A stretch of DNA of 64,000 bases from JACVRN01 sp963715565 (GCA_963715565.1 OY970256.1:4650001-4714000), one strand, 5' to 3'; shown: positions 34,326 through 44,510, counted from the first letter of the stretch. Notes: a model not told the origin generated them from the sequence alone. Program-made: numbers and translations.

Positions 34326-35663
34326 CTAGCCTTCGTAATAGCCGTCTAGCAGCGTGAGCGCTTGCTCCAATCCGTCTAAGCCATCCTGAAGCTGCGCGTC
34401 ATTGATTGTCAGGGGCGGCGTGCTGAAAATCATGTTCCAGCGTGTGAACACGTTCATACCCGCATCCTTGAGCGCTTTTCCTGCCTTCTGCATTGGTTCG
34501 GTCAACGGCTGGTTGTATTCACTGAGCGGCTCGCGCGTTTCACGGTTCTTGACCAGTTCGATTACCTGATGCAAACCTGCGCCGCGAATCTCACCTATGA
34601 CGGGGTGTTTTTCCGCGAGGTCGGTCAAGCCCTTGCGGAGCTTCATTCCCATTTCGCGCGAACGCTCGATCAGGTTCTCTTCGCGGTAGACTTCAATCGT
34701 TGCGATGCCCGCCGCCATTGCCAGCGTGTGCGCGCTGTAAGTCAAACCAGCCCACAGCGTGTGCTTCTCGAAGTGCGCGGCAACTTCAGGGGTGACGATG
34801 GTCGCGCCCAAAGGCACATAACCCGCCGTGATGCCTTTGGCGACTGCCATGACATCGACTTTGACGTTCGGGTAGTGGTCAATGCCGAACCATTCACCCG
34901 TGCGCCCGAATCCGCTCATCACTTCATCGACCATGAACAGCATCCCGTAGCGGTCGCAAATTTCGCGCAAGCGTGTGAAATAGACTGCCGACGGCTGCAT
35001 AATCCCGCTTGAGCCGCTGTAGCCTTCGACCAGGATAGCCGCGCAATTTTCCGGACCCTCGCGTATCACTATATCCTCTACCATCTCGGCAATAATCGCG
35101 TCGCCTTCTTCCTGCGTGCGACCGCGATAGACAGGATTGCGATAGGAATACGGATCGGGCGTGCGGACAATCCATGGAACGCCGGGTTCATTCGCAAGGC
35201 GGCGCGGGTCGCCGCCCGCCGTCGCTGCCGCGAACGTCCCGCCGTGATACGAATTGTAGCGCGTCAAAATCTTCTGGCGACCCGTGTACATGCGCGCGAC
35301 CTTCATCGCGTTTTCAACGGCGTCCGCGCCGCCATTCGTAAACAGCGATCTGGACAAATCGCCCGGGGTCACTTCCGCCAGCAGCTCACCCAAGCGCCCG
35401 CGTTCCGGTGTCCCGAACGACGGGTTGACATAGCACAGCTTCGCCGCCTGTTCCTGTATCGCGCGCACGACTTTCGGGTGGCTGTGGCCTATATTGACGT
35501 TGACCAGCTGCGATGCCCAGTCTAGATAGCGTCTGCCATCGGCGTCGTATATATAGACGCCTTCGCCGCGCTCGATGATGATGGGATTCCACACGCCCTG
35601 TGCCATCCAACTGACGAGCGTGTAGTCCTTATTCTGCTGAACTGAATCTGCCACAGTGAACAT
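34326..35663 (-). CDS. Class III aminotransferase
   Basis: 445 aa, PLP-dependent, fold type I, class III (omega-amino acid or ornithine/acetylornithine-like). ATG 35663 is chosen because ACAGGAG lies 5 bases upstream; a TTG at 35678 overlaps that site. Motifs: NVNIGHSHPKVVRAI, SLFTNGGADAVENAMK (PLP phosphate region), YHGGTFAA, FMVDEVMSGFGRTG (Asp for the pyridine nitrogen) and VAKGITAGYVPLGA with PLP Lys about 276. The TNGGADA variant of the usual TNSGSEA is seen in a taurine/beta-alanine-pyruvate-like branch. The exact amino donor cannot be fixed. Convergent with yifB. Confidence 0.93.
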   Translation of the reverse strand: MFTVADSVQQNKDYTLVSWMAQGVWNPIIIERGEGVYIYDADGRRYLDWASQLVNVNIGHSHPKVVRAIQEQAAKLCYVNPSFGTPERGRLGELLAEVTPGDLSRSLFTNGGADAVENAMKVARMYTGRQKILTRYNSYHGGTFAAATAGGDPRRLANEPGVPWIVRTPDPYSYRNPVYRGRTQEEGDAIIAEMVEDIVIREGPENCAAILVEGYSGSSGIMQPSAVYFTRLREICDRYGMLFMVDEVMSGFGRTGEWFGIDHYPNVKVDVMAVAKGITAGYVPLGATIVTPEVAAHFEKHTLWAGLTYSAHTLAMAAGIATIEVYREENLIERSREMGMKLRKGLTDLAEKHPVIGEIRGAGLHQVIELVKNRETREPLSEYNQPLTEPMQKAGKALKDAGMNVFTRWNMIFSTPPLTINDAQLQDGLDGLEQALTLLDGYYEG

Positions 35664-35795
35664 GACAACTCCTGTCAAAGAGAACCTTTTTGCGGGAGGG
35701 ATTGTAAACGATATACAGTGTAAAGGAAATCAAACCGCCCGTATAGCCTCCCTTTCATCGTCCTCTTATTCCCTCCGTTCAAATCTCTAAAGCCC

Positions 35796-35840
35796 TTGAC
35801 AATCTAGGGGCTGTGCTGGCACGCTGTGGGCATAGATTGT
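35796..35840 (+). promoter_or_regulatory. Palindromic site upstream of padR
   Basis: ACAATCTA (35799-35806) and TAGATTGT (35833-35840) are exact inverted repeats 26 bases apart; the first overlaps TTGACA (35796-35801). It lies just before the PadR ribosome site, a likely autoregulatory operator. A matching -10 at normal spacing is not seen. Confidence 0.45.
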
Positions 35841-35860
35841 CTAGGTCCATTAGGAGGAAC

Positions 35861-36199
35861 ATGGTCACTAAACCAAAGAACAACTCGCTGCTACAGGGTA
35901 CGCTGGACATGCTGGTCTTGAAAGCGCTCTCTCTGGGCCCGATGCACGGCTACGGAGTGGGCCAGCGAATTCAGCAAACATCCGACGATGTGCTCAAGGT
36001 AGAAGAGGGGTCGCTTTATCCTGCGCTCTACCGCATTGAGCAGCAGGGCTGGATCGAATCTGAATGGGGAGTGTCGGATAACAACCAGCGTGCGAAATTC
36101 TACAAGCTCACTCGCCATGGTCGCAAACAGCTACAGATCGAGGAAGAGAATTGGGACCGTCTGGCAGGAGCCATTTTCAAAGTCATGGCAACTACTTAA
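35861..36199 (+). CDS. PadR-family transcriptional regulator
   Basis: 112 aa from ATG 35861, directly after AGGAGG. Winged-helix DNA-binding domain with the family opening QGTLDMLVLKALSLGPMHGYGVGQRI, then VEEGSLYPALYRIEQQGWI and YKLTRHGRKQL. A C-terminal helix serves for dimerisation. It is 12 bases upstream of the ADOP permease. PadR-ADOP pairs are a hallmark of Acidobacteriota, and the regulator is presumed to control the transporter. Confidence 0.95.
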   Translation: MVTKPKNNSLLQGTLDMLVLKALSLGPMHGYGVGQRIQQTSDDVLKVEEGSLYPALYRIEQQGWIESEWGVSDNNQRAKFYKLTRHGRKQLQIEEENWDRLAGAIFKVMATT

Positions 36200-36211
36200 A
36201 GGGAGTGTGAT

Positions 36212-38854
36212 ATGTCCTGGCTCAAAAAATTAGCGGCGCGTCTGCGCGCGGTGTGGGACAGCGACGCGGTTCATCAAGACATAGATGAAGAGTTGCAAAT
36301 CCACATACGCATGCGTACACAGGAAAACATAGGGCGCGGCATGTCTGCGGAGGATGCTCGCCATGATGCCGAGCGGCGCTTCGGTAATTCCGGGCGCATC
36401 AAGGACATGGGCTGGGATGTTCGTGGCGGCGGGTGGTTTGAAACAATCTGGCAGGACGTTCGATACGGGGCGCGTATGCTTGCAAAGCATCCCGGCTTCA
36501 GTTTCATGGCCATCGTCACGCTGGCCTTAGGGATAGGCGCGAACACAGCTATTTTCAGTATCGTCAACGGCGTGTTGCTGCGTCCATTGCCGTACCCGGA
36601 GCCGGACCAGTTGGACACTGTGTTCCAGCAGAACAGCCCTACGAATCGTTTCGGCATCTCGGTCGCAGATTTTCAGGGGATAGAAAAAGAGTACGCAAGG
36701 ATTGGCAGCGTCGCAGCCTTTACACACCGCGCCGTCACCTTAACCGGCGGTGAACGTCCCGAGCAAATAAAAGCCACTTTCGCGACCGCCGCGTTCTTTA
36801 AGACGGTGGGCGTTGAACCGGCGCGTGGTCGCGCGTTTATGCCGGGCGAAGACCGTCCTCAAGCAGACCCCGTGGTCGTCATCAGCCACGGTTTCTGGCA
36901 GCGTCATCTTGCAGGCGATGCGAGCGTAATCGGACAACGGTTGATGCTGGACGGCACGGGCTACACCGTGGTTGGAATTATGCCGCAGGGTTTTATCGCC
37001 CCGTCGAGCACGATTCCTGACCTCTGGCCGATTTTACGTTTGGAGACGCCGAAGCGACGCGGCCCCTTCACGCTGCGCGTCATCGCGAGGCGCAACAATG
37101 GAGTGGGCGAGCAACAGAGCCGCGAGGAATTACAGAGGATTGCGCGCGAGGTGTTTCAACAGTGGGCCCACACCTTTCCGGACGCGAATACGACTTACGT
37201 TTCGATGCCTGTCAAGCAAGCCCTCATAGGTGACATAGGGACTACTTTACTAGTTCTGCTTGGCGCGGTTGGCTGCGTGTTGCTGCTGGCGTCCGTCAAC
37301 GTGGCAAACCTGCTTCTTGCTCGCGCCAGCACGCGACAGCAGGAGATTGCGATTCGCGCGGCACTCGGCGCAGGTCGCCTACGCTTGGTGCGGCAACTTT
37401 TTACGGAGAGCTTGCTGCTGGCAATTCTTGGAGGCGCTGCGGGCTTGCTGCTTGCGGTGTGGGGCGTTGACGTGCTGCGGGCCTTGAGTCCGGATACCCT
37501 TCCGCGCATGGATCAGGTAAAGGTGGACGGCTTTGTGCTGGGCTTTGCCGCGCTCGGCACGTTGCTGAGTTGTCTTATCTTCGGTTTGATACCGGCTCTC
37601 TATAACGTGAATCCCGATTTGGGCGAGCCGCTCAAAGGCGGAGGCCGTGGAAGCGCGGAAGTTCCCGGTCGAAGACGCTTGCGCGACCTGCTGGTCATTA
37701 CAGAGTTTGCCCTTGCGTTGCCTCTGCTTATCGGGGCGGGACTGATGCTCAATAGCTTTATGCGATTGCAACAGGTGAAACCCGGCTTCGACCCCGATCA
37801 TCTATTGACCGTGCGGCTCCCGCTTTCCGCTCTCAAATATCCTGAGCCGGAGCAGGCAATCATCTTTCATAAGGAGATGATGAGCAGGATTCAGACGCTG
37901 CCGGGTGTCAAAGCGGCGAGCATCTCCACGACCCTTCCGCTGGAGAGTGGGAACACGAATGATTTCAATCTTGAGATTCGCCCGACGCCTCCGGGCGAAG
38001 CTGCGGAGGTCGCAGAGTTCGCGTCCGTCAGCCCGGAATACTTTCGCACCTTGGGCATTCCTTTACTCAAAGGACGCTATCTCTCCGAACAGGACAACAC
38101 GGACGCCCCGCGCGTCGCGGTCGTCTCCGAGACCTTTGCGAGGCGCTACTTTCCAAATGAAGACCCCATAGGCATGCGGCTGAAACTCGGAGGGTGCACG
38201 GAGTGTGAATGGACGACTATTGTCGGCGTGGTGGGAGATGTCAAGAATGGTGGACTCGACGCTGAAGACACCCCGGCCATGTACTGCCCCTATAATCAGG
38301 AGGCGTTCAGCATTCGCGCGATGACTCTGGTGCTGCGCACGGAGAATGATCCGGCGAGCTTTGTCGCCTCCGTCCGCCGCGAAGTAAATCGCATTGATCC
38401 TGACCTTGCTCTTGCGGATATCAAGACGATGGATCAGTTAATGTCCGAATCGCTCGGGCAGTCTCGTTATAGAGGTGTGCTGCTGGGGATTTTCGCAATC
38501 GTCGCGCTCACTCTGGCGGCGGTCGGAATTTACGGTGTGATTGCCTACGCCGTCAGTCAACGAACGCGCGAGATAGGTATACGCATCGCGCTCGGCGCTA
38601 GAAAACGGGATATCTTCAAGATGGTCGTCGGGCACGGGATGATACTGAGCCTGATTGGCGTCAGCATCGGCGTCGCGGCCTCCCTCATGTTGACGCGTTA
38701 TCTGGCGAGCCTGCTTTACGGAGTGAGCAGCACGGACCCCGCGACGTTCACATCCGTAGTGCTGCTTCTGATCACCGTCGCGCTCGTGGCCTGTTCTATC
38801 CCGGCCCGTCGCGCCACCCGCGTTGACCCCATGAACGCGCTGCGACACGAGTAG
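36212..38854 (+). CDS. ADOP-type ABC transporter permease (MacB-like, duplicated)
   Basis: 880 aa, an acidobacterial duplicated orphan permease. The N-terminal cytoplasmic segment (residues 1-75, DIDEELQIHIRMRTQENIGRG) is followed by two MacB-core/FtsX repeats. The first begins QDVRYGARMLAKHPGFSFMA, with TLALGIGANTAIFSIVNGVLLRPLPYP. An FtsX membrane triplet lies at about 345-470, then a second periplasmic domain, and a last triplet at about 755-880 that includes QRTREIGIRIALGARKRDI and closes PARRATRVDPMNALRHE. No ATPase gene is adjacent, as usual for orphan permeases. Substrate unknown. Confidence 0.95.
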   Translation: MSWLKKLAARLRAVWDSDAVHQDIDEELQIHIRMRTQENIGRGMSAEDARHDAERRFGNSGRIKDMGWDVRGGGWFETIWQDVRYGARMLAKHPGFSFMAIVTLALGIGANTAIFSIVNGVLLRPLPYPEPDQLDTVFQQNSPTNRFGISVADFQGIEKEYARIGSVAAFTHRAVTLTGGERPEQIKATFATAAFFKTVGVEPARGRAFMPGEDRPQADPVVVISHGFWQRHLAGDASVIGQRLMLDGTGYTVVGIMPQGFIAPSSTIPDLWPILRLETPKRRGPFTLRVIARRNNGVGEQQSREELQRIAREVFQQWAHTFPDANTTYVSMPVKQALIGDIGTTLLVLLGAVGCVLLLASVNVANLLLARASTRQQEIAIRAALGAGRLRLVRQLFTESLLLAILGGAAGLLLAVWGVDVLRALSPDTLPRMDQVKVDGFVLGFAALGTLLSCLIFGLIPALYNVNPDLGEPLKGGGRGSAEVPGRRRLRDLLVITEFALALPLLIGAGLMLNSFMRLQQVKPGFDPDHLLTVRLPLSALKYPEPEQAIIFHKEMMSRIQTLPGVKAASISTTLPLESGNTNDFNLEIRPTPPGEAAEVAEFASVSPEYFRTLGIPLLKGRYLSEQDNTDAPRVAVVSETFARRYFPNEDPIGMRLKLGGCTECEWTTIVGVVGDVKNGGLDAEDTPAMYCPYNQEAFSIRAMTLVLRTENDPASFVASVRREVNRIDPDLALADIKTMDQLMSESLGQSRYRGVLLGIFAIVALTLAAVGIYGVIAYAVSQRTREIGIRIALGARKRDIFKMVVGHGMILSLIGVSIGVAASLMLTRYLASLLYGVSSTDPATFTSVVLLLITVALVACSIPARRATRVDPMNALRHE

Positions 38855-38894
38855 AGAAGAATTCTTTAGTAGCGGCTCAGTTTCAAATAGGAAC

Positions 38895-39196
38895 TCACCG
38901 CCGAGACGCAGAGGACGCAGAGCAGGCGCAGAGAGAACAATGACAGGATGTCAGACCAGCATTGGCTCCGTAGGAGCGGGATGTTTATAGCTGGCAAGTA
39001 CAACAACAAATCAAGCTCCGTAGGAGCGGCATGTCATGAACGACGGGACATGCCGCTCCTACGGAGCTTGATTTTTAATGATGACAATCAAGCTATAAAC
39101 ATTCTCGCTCCTACGGAGCTACAAACAATTTGTACCTTCTCTCTCTGACTCCTGTTATCTATTTTCTCTGCGCCTGCTCTGCGTCTCCGGCAGTGA
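38895..39196. repeat. Composite repeat: palindrome A with B nested in its loop, copy 3
   Basis: The left A arm (TCACCGCCGAGACGCAGAGG, from 38895) and right A arm (about 39165-39196) enclose four CTCCGTAGGAGCG units of B (38965-39121). The B units are arranged as two nested inverted pairs with ATGTTTATAG/CTATAAACAT boxes. A spacer with ACCTTCTCTCTCTGACTCCT follows B. No gene in 38855-39306; short open frames here are repeat-encoded. Confidence 0.9.
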
Positions 39197-39306
39197 ATAA
39201 CTCGTGTGGAATACGCTTCCGGATTTCAAACTCAACCATTACCAATTCCCGTGTCAGGCGCAAGGCGTATTGAGTTAATATAATCCCGCACACGGGAGGC
39301 GCTCCT

Positions 39307-42300
39307 ATGCCGCGCACTAATCTTCGATGGCTTAGCTTTGCCCTGGCAGCGCTCTGTCTTTTCATCTCCGAGACCGCACCCTTAAGACCCACAATCTCGC
39401 TCGCAGGCCGCCAGACGGCGGACGAACGCGCCCTGCGCTCGCTCGCGGAGCAATACTTCGCTGCTTATGCGAAAAAGGACTTGCAGAAAATCATGGGCTT
39501 TTGGAGCGCGAAAGCTCCCGAGGCGGAGCTGCGCCGCAAAGCGCTGGACGAGTTGTTCAGGACAGAGGGAAGCATGGAGGTCAAAGGCTTGAGCGTCTCG
39601 AAGCTTTCGGTGGAAGGCGAGCGTGCGCGTGCGCGTCTGACTTTGGAGCTTGTAACGCTCGATGCCAAAACAAAGCGTGCCGCGAGCACGAAGACTAATC
39701 GCGCATTGCAGTTTGTGAAAGAAGGCGGGTCATGGAAGGTCTGGATGGAGGGGGCCGCCGAAGAAGAGCTGGCCGCCGCTCTTGTCGCCGTCGAGACAGA
39801 GGCCGGGCGCGCAGCGTTGCTCACGGCAGAGAAAGACGTGGCGTCCAATGAATTGCAGCGAGCGTTGATGAGACAGGGAGACCGTCTGAAGACGGCGGGC
39901 AGCTATCCGAAGGCGCTTGCTTCGTACCAGTTGGCCCTCTCTCTCGCAACACAAATCAATGACAGGCTCATGATTGCTCAAACGCTGAACCAGTTGGGCG
40001 AGCTTTATTACCTGCAAGGCAACTACACGGTGGCGTTGGAACAGCACGAGAAGGCTCTGGCTCTTGGTGACGAACTGGGTGACCGAAGCGTGGCGGCTGC
40101 CGCGCTGGTCCACATCGGCAACATTAACTGGCAGAAGGGCACTTACTCAAAGGCGCTGGAATTTTATAACAAGGGTCTTTCTATTTTTACGGCGCTGGAT
40201 GATAAAGCAGGGATGGCCCAAGCCATCAACGGCATAGGCATTATTAATCGCTTGCAGGGTAACTACAGCGTGGCTATAGAGAGCTACCAGAAGAGTCTGG
40301 CTTTGAGCGAGGCCGCTGGAGATAAACAGCAGATTGCGCGCACGCTCAATAATCTGGGGGCCGTCAATAACGCGCTCGGCAATTCCGAGCTGGCGCTGGA
40401 GTTTTATCGTCGAAGTTTGGCGCTCAGCGAAGAGGGAGGCTACAAATCCAGGATTGCGAATACCTTGAGCAACATGTCCATCGTCTATCGTTTTCAAGGC
40501 AATTACCGTCAGGCGTTTGAATACGCCATGCGGGCCTTGAAGCTCAACGAGGCTATCGGAAGCAAGCAGGGCGTCGCCGTTTCGTTAAGAGATGTGGCGA
40601 CCGTTTACGGCTCGCAGGGCGATAACGATCAGGCGCTCGCCTATCGACTGAAAAGCTTAGCGCTCAACCAGGAGCTGGGAAACAAATCGCAGATTGCCAG
40701 TCTACTGTTCGACGTCGGCGTGAACTATTTTAATAAACGTGATTACGAGCGGGCGCTTGAGCATTACCAAAAGAGTTTGAAGCTGCGCGAGGAGCTGGGC
40801 GAGCGAGACGGGATTGCGGAATCCATGCAGAGCGTCGGGCTCGTTTACGAGAGACTGGAAAAGCTGGACCTTGCGCTTGAGTATTATCAAAAGAGTCTGG
40901 CTAGTCGCGAAGCTTCGCGTAACGGAAGGGGGCTCGTCTCTTCGCTCTACAGCCTCGCGGGCCTGTACGCGAAACAGGGGAAGCCTGCGCAGGCTTTGGA
41001 GTTCGCTGAAAGGTCTGCTGCTGCCGCGCAGCAATCAGGCTTTCAGGAAGAGTTCTGGCGCGTGCGTACCATCGCGGGCAGAGCCCTACGCGACCTCAAC
41101 CGCCCGAAGGAAGCGCGCATCGCTTTTGATGAAGCGATTGCTACTATTGAATCTCTGCGCGCGCAGGTCGCGGGCGGCGAGCGTGCGGAGCAGCTTTCCT
41201 TCGAGCGCCGGATAGCTCCATATCTTGAAACCGTGAAGCTGCTCGTCGCTGAGAATAACGCGAGCGAGGCTTTCGTCTACGCCGAACGAGCCAAAGCGCG
41301 CGTGCTCCTTGACGTGCTCAGAAGCGGCAGAGTCAACATCAGCAAGGCCATGACCACGGATGAGCAGGAGCGTGAGCGCAAGTTAAGGACGGAGATTGCC
41401 TCGCTCAACGCGCAGGTTTCCCGCGAGAGCCTGCGCGCGCAACCGGACCAGAATCGCCTCGGTGAGTTGCGCGCACGCTTGCAGAAGACTCGCCTTGAGT
41501 TCGAGGCTTTTCAATCGGCGCTCTATGCCGCCCATCCGGAGTTGAAAGCCAAACGCGGCGAAGCATCCATCATCACACTGGAGCAGGCGAATGAGCTTCT
41601 GCCGGACGCGAAGACCGCTTTGCTCGAATACCTTGTGACGAATGAAAGAACGTACCTGTTTGTTTTGAGCAGGGATGAAGCAGAGCGGAAAGTCGAGCTG
41701 AAGGTTTATCCCATCAACGTCAACAGAACGGAATTGGAGACGAGCGCAGAGAACTATCGCAAACTGCTGGCGCGGCGGAACACGGATTTTTCCGACGCTG
41801 CGCGCTCGCTCTACAATCTCCTGCTCGGCCCGGCGCAGAAGCAGCTACAGGGGAAGACGAAGCTTGCAATCGTCCCAGACGGAGCGTTGTGGAATCTGCC
41901 TTTCCAGGCGCTGCGGCCCGACGACGCGCATTACCTGATAGAAAATCACGCGGTCGCTTACGCGCCGTCGTTGACAGTCCTGCGTGAAATGGCGGCCTCG
42001 CGCCGCAAATCCGGCGGCGACCCTTCAGGCTCGACGAGCCCTATGCTGCTGGCTTTCGGCAACCCCTCTTTAGGAAAGCAGGTCATAGAGCGCGCCCGGT
42101 TTACCACGAGGGCGGATGAGCTAGGCCCGCTGCCCGAAGCGGAAAGGGAAGTGAAGGAGCTTGTGCAGCTCTATAGCGCCGCGCAGAGCAAAGTTTACAT
42201 AGGCGCTGAGGCGCAGGAAGAACGCGCCAAAGCCGAAGCGGGCAAGTATCGAATCATACATCTTGCGACGCACGGAGTTCTTGACGACACGAGCCCCATG

Positions 42301-42711
42301 TACTCCTACCTCGTGCTCTCGCAGGCAGGCAACCAGAGCGCCGAAGACGGAATGTTGGAAGCCTGGGAAATCATGAACATGAATCTCAGGGCAGACCTCG
42401 TGGTTTTATCCGCATGCGAGACGGCGCGCGGGCGCGTCAGCGCGGGCGAGGGCGTCATCGGATTGACGTGGGCTCTCTTTGTCGCCGGAGCGCCGACCAC
42501 CGTGGTCAGTCAATGGAAGGTGGAATCGGCCAGCACCGCGCAGTTGATGCTGGAATTTCATAGCCACTACAAAACAGAGCTGGCGGGTAGAAAAGCAAAA
42601 CCTTCGGAAGCCGAAGCCTTGCGTCGTGCCGTCATCAAGCTCGCGCGTGACGAGCGCTATCGTCATCCCTTCTACTGGGCCGGGTTCGTGGTCGTTGGCG
42701 ACGGGCTCTAG
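39307..42711 (+). CDS. TPR-CHAT caspase-like protease
   Basis: 1134 aa. A signal-like hydrophobic N-terminus (residues 8-35) is followed by an NTF2/SnoaL-like segment (about 40-160, AEQYFAAYAKKDLQKIMGFW). About ten TPR units follow at roughly 40-residue spacing between 190 and 610, with consensus QGNY..ALE.Y.KSL.L..ELG. A helical linker and a CHAT domain (about 790-1134) complete it. The cysteine-protease dyad is intact: HLATHGV (His 989) and VLSACETARG (Cys 1037). CHAT proteases of this type cleave partner proteins, in some systems in programmed cell death or defence. Convergent with the zinc-finger/TPR and sigma-like genes, which may be functionally tied. Confidence 0.93.
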   Translation: MPRTNLRWLSFALAALCLFISETAPLRPTISLAGRQTADERALRSLAEQYFAAYAKKDLQKIMGFWSAKAPEAELRRKALDELFRTEGSMEVKGLSVSKLSVEGERARARLTLELVTLDAKTKRAASTKTNRALQFVKEGGSWKVWMEGAAEEELAAALVAVETEAGRAALLTAEKDVASNELQRALMRQGDRLKTAGSYPKALASYQLALSLATQINDRLMIAQTLNQLGELYYLQGNYTVALEQHEKALALGDELGDRSVAAAALVHIGNINWQKGTYSKALEFYNKGLSIFTALDDKAGMAQAINGIGIINRLQGNYSVAIESYQKSLALSEAAGDKQQIARTLNNLGAVNNALGNSELALEFYRRSLALSEEGGYKSRIANTLSNMSIVYRFQGNYRQAFEYAMRALKLNEAIGSKQGVAVSLRDVATVYGSQGDNDQALAYRLKSLALNQELGNKSQIASLLFDVGVNYFNKRDYERALEHYQKSLKLREELGERDGIAESMQSVGLVYERLEKLDLALEYYQKSLASREASRNGRGLVSSLYSLAGLYAKQGKPAQALEFAERSAAAAQQSGFQEEFWRVRTIAGRALRDLNRPKEARIAFDEAIATIESLRAQVAGGERAEQLSFERRIAPYLETVKLLVAENNASEAFVYAERAKARVLLDVLRSGRVNISKAMTTDEQERERKLRTEIASLNAQVSRESLRAQPDQNRLGELRARLQKTRLEFEAFQSALYAAHPELKAKRGEASIITLEQANELLPDAKTALLEYLVTNERTYLFVLSRDEAERKVELKVYPINVNRTELETSAENYRKLLARRNTDFSDAARSLYNLLLGPAQKQLQGKTKLAIVPDGALWNLPFQALRPDDAHYLIENHAVAYAPSLTVLREMAASRRKSGGDPSGSTSPMLLAFGNPSLGKQVIERARFTTRADELGPLPEAEREVKELVQLYSAAQSKVYIGAEAQEERAKAEAGKYRIIHLATHGVLDDTSPMYSYLVLSQAGNQSAEDGMLEAWEIMNMNLRADLVVLSACETARGRVSAGEGVIGLTWALFVAGAPTTVVSQWKVESASTAQLMLEFHSHYKTELAGRKAKPSEAEALRRAVIKLARDERYRHPFYWAGFVVVGDGL

Positions 42712-42739
42712 AAAAAGTTTTAGTTGATAAAGATAGAAC

Positions 42740-42975
42740 TCACCGCAGAGACGCAGAGAACGCGTAGCGGTAATAAATGACAAGAGGCGCGAGAGAGGAA
42801 GGCGCAAATCGTGTTTAGCTCCGTAGGAGCGAGGATGTTTATAGTCTAACAGCATCAATCATCAAGCAAGCTCCGTAGGAGCGGCATGTCATAGACGTTG
42901 GAACATGCCGCTCCTACGGAGCTTGCTACTTTATTAGCGCGATGAAACTATAAACATCCACGCTCCTACGGAGCG
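42740..42975. repeat. Composite repeat, partial copy 4 (A left arm plus B)
   Basis: TCACCGCAGAGACGCAGAGA starts the left A arm. The spacer GAGAGAGGAAGGCGCAAAT is the reverse complement of the spacer in copies 3 and 5. Four B units (42817-42975) follow, but no right A arm. The element is therefore inverted and truncated relative to copies 3 and 5. The rest of 42712-43035 is empty. Confidence 0.85.
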
Positions 42976-43035
42976 AATACTAGTACGGCAGCAAATTTTC
43001 ATTAATCAAGAGCAATATTCTCTGCTGTAAACGGT

Positions 43036-44439
43036 CTATTTTGAATTCCTGAGCGCCCGCACGCTTTGCAATAGCTTTCGCGCGACGGGTGATTTCGGGT
43101 TGTCGCGAAGAAGCAGCTCGAATTCCCTTTCCGCTTCGTCCAACAGCCCCGCACGCGCGTAAAGAGTGCCGAGCGTGAGATGCGAGCCCGCATACCGCTC
43201 GCGCGCACGCTCTAATTCTTCTGCCTTCGTCGCATCCAGAACCATAAATTTCGCTTCGGGCGCGGGCGCTTCAGGGGAGGTGACCGCTTCGCCGTTTTTG
43301 ATTGCCTTCACCTGCCACGTGTAGACGTCGCCGCGCGGGAGCGGGGTCGTCACCACCCACTCGGTTCCTGTTTGCGGCTGGCTCGCGGCTACTTTCCTGA
43401 AATTTCTATCGAAGACGCTGACTTCATAAGTAGTCGCGCCCTCTAATTTTCCCCAACGAAGCGTCGGGCGCTCCGTCGCGACAACCGTTCCAACCGGTCC
43501 CACGATGGGGAAAGAGACTCCTTCAACAGACCCGCCTCTTAACATCGCGACGCTTCCTGTCAAAGAGGCCAGCGCAGACGGCGTTTCAACTCTCTGAGTT
43601 GTCAAAGCCTGACTGACCGCCTGCCGGTCTGCGGCGGTGAGTGCGTCAAGACCGTTGACGTTCCCTCTGCCATCCACAGTGACAAGCCCGCCGCCGTCTT
43701 TAAGCGCGACGGCTGTAGAGCGTGCAGGCGTCGTCGTGGAGTTTGTGGATGGCGGCGACTGTTGACCTTGCGACGCTTGTTCCTGACCGTTTGTGTTGCC
43801 GTTTGCATTCGCATCAATCGCTATTGCCGGAGTAGGCACTGTTGCAACGGTCGGCATCGCTTGAGGCGACTCTGCGACGATGGGCGTAGGGGCGACGCGC
43901 GCCACTTCCGTCGTGCGCGACTGGTTCTGTAAGCTGAGCCAGACAATCGCGCTGATACCAACCAACAGCAGGAGAGCGGCGGTCGCGCCAGCCATCTGCC
44001 ACGACATCCAATCCATGCGGGAATGCCAGAAGGCTAAAAATCTCTCCCGCCAGCCGACTGCTCCGGCAATCTTCTTTTCTGCTGCGGCGGGGAGGGATTC
44101 GGGTGTTGCTACAAAAGCTCGCAGGTCTTGCATGACGTCGGCGCACTTGGCGCAGATGTAGAGATGAGAGTCAAAGATTTCGCGGTCAACTTCGTCGAGC
44201 CTGTTTTCCGCGTAGGCCGTGAACTGCGCGTAAGAGGGATGCTCCGGCTCTGCGGTCTCTTCAAAGTGAAAGCTCGTGCGAAGGTCAGAGACGGCGGCCT
44301 CCGTGTTTTCTTTCTCTCTCAAAAGCTGGCGGCAGCTCTGGCATGAAGAGAGATGCGCGTCCGCCGCGAGCAGCTCCGCGGCGGGAAGCTGGCGCTGCGT
44401 ATAAAGTTCTACGTTGCGGGTGGTCAGGTGCTCAGACAT
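43036..44439 (-). CDS. Membrane zinc-finger (anti-sigma-like) protein with TPR tail
   Basis: 467 aa. Two zf-HC2-like sites: HLSSCQSC (residues 30-37) and YICAKCADV (about 94-102). One membrane helix (about 150-172). A low-complexity Pro/Thr/Gln/Asn linker (about 180-245). A periplasmic beta domain (about 280-400) with FN3-like features (PTLRWGKLEGATTYEVSVFD, YTWQVKAI). Finally a TPR unit (HLTLGTLYARAGLLDEAERE). The domain order is that of an anti-sigma factor fused to a peptide-sensing or scaffold domain. It follows the sigma-like gene by 71 bases in the same direction, which supports that pairing. Confidence 0.85.
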   Translation of the reverse strand: MSEHLTTRNVELYTQRQLPAAELLAADAHLSSCQSCRQLLREKENTEAAVSDLRTSFHFEETAEPEHPSYAQFTAYAENRLDEVDREIFDSHLYICAKCADVMQDLRAFVATPESLPAAAEKKIAGAVGWRERFLAFWHSRMDWMSWQMAGATAALLLLVGISAIVWLSLQNQSRTTEVARVAPTPIVAESPQAMPTVATVPTPAIAIDANANGNTNGQEQASQGQQSPPSTNSTTTPARSTAVALKDGGGLVTVDGRGNVNGLDALTAADRQAVSQALTTQRVETPSALASLTGSVAMLRGGSVEGVSFPIVGPVGTVVATERPTLRWGKLEGATTYEVSVFDRNFRKVAASQPQTGTEWVVTTPLPRGDVYTWQVKAIKNGEAVTSPEAPAPEAKFMVLDATKAEELERARERYAGSHLTLGTLYARAGLLDEAEREFELLLRDNPKSPVARKLLQSVRALRNSK

Positions 44440-44510
44440 ACATTCCCCTCTTTAATAAAGAGCTTGAAAAAAGGGCGACATTACCGCTCTCACCTGAAAA
44501 AAACATGCGC

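Noticed and set aside
35817..35834. Sigma-54-like promoter (TGGCACG-N4-GGGCA) before padR
   Set aside because: The -12 element GGGCA deviates from TTGCA at two key positions, and no enhancer-binding protein or site is visible.
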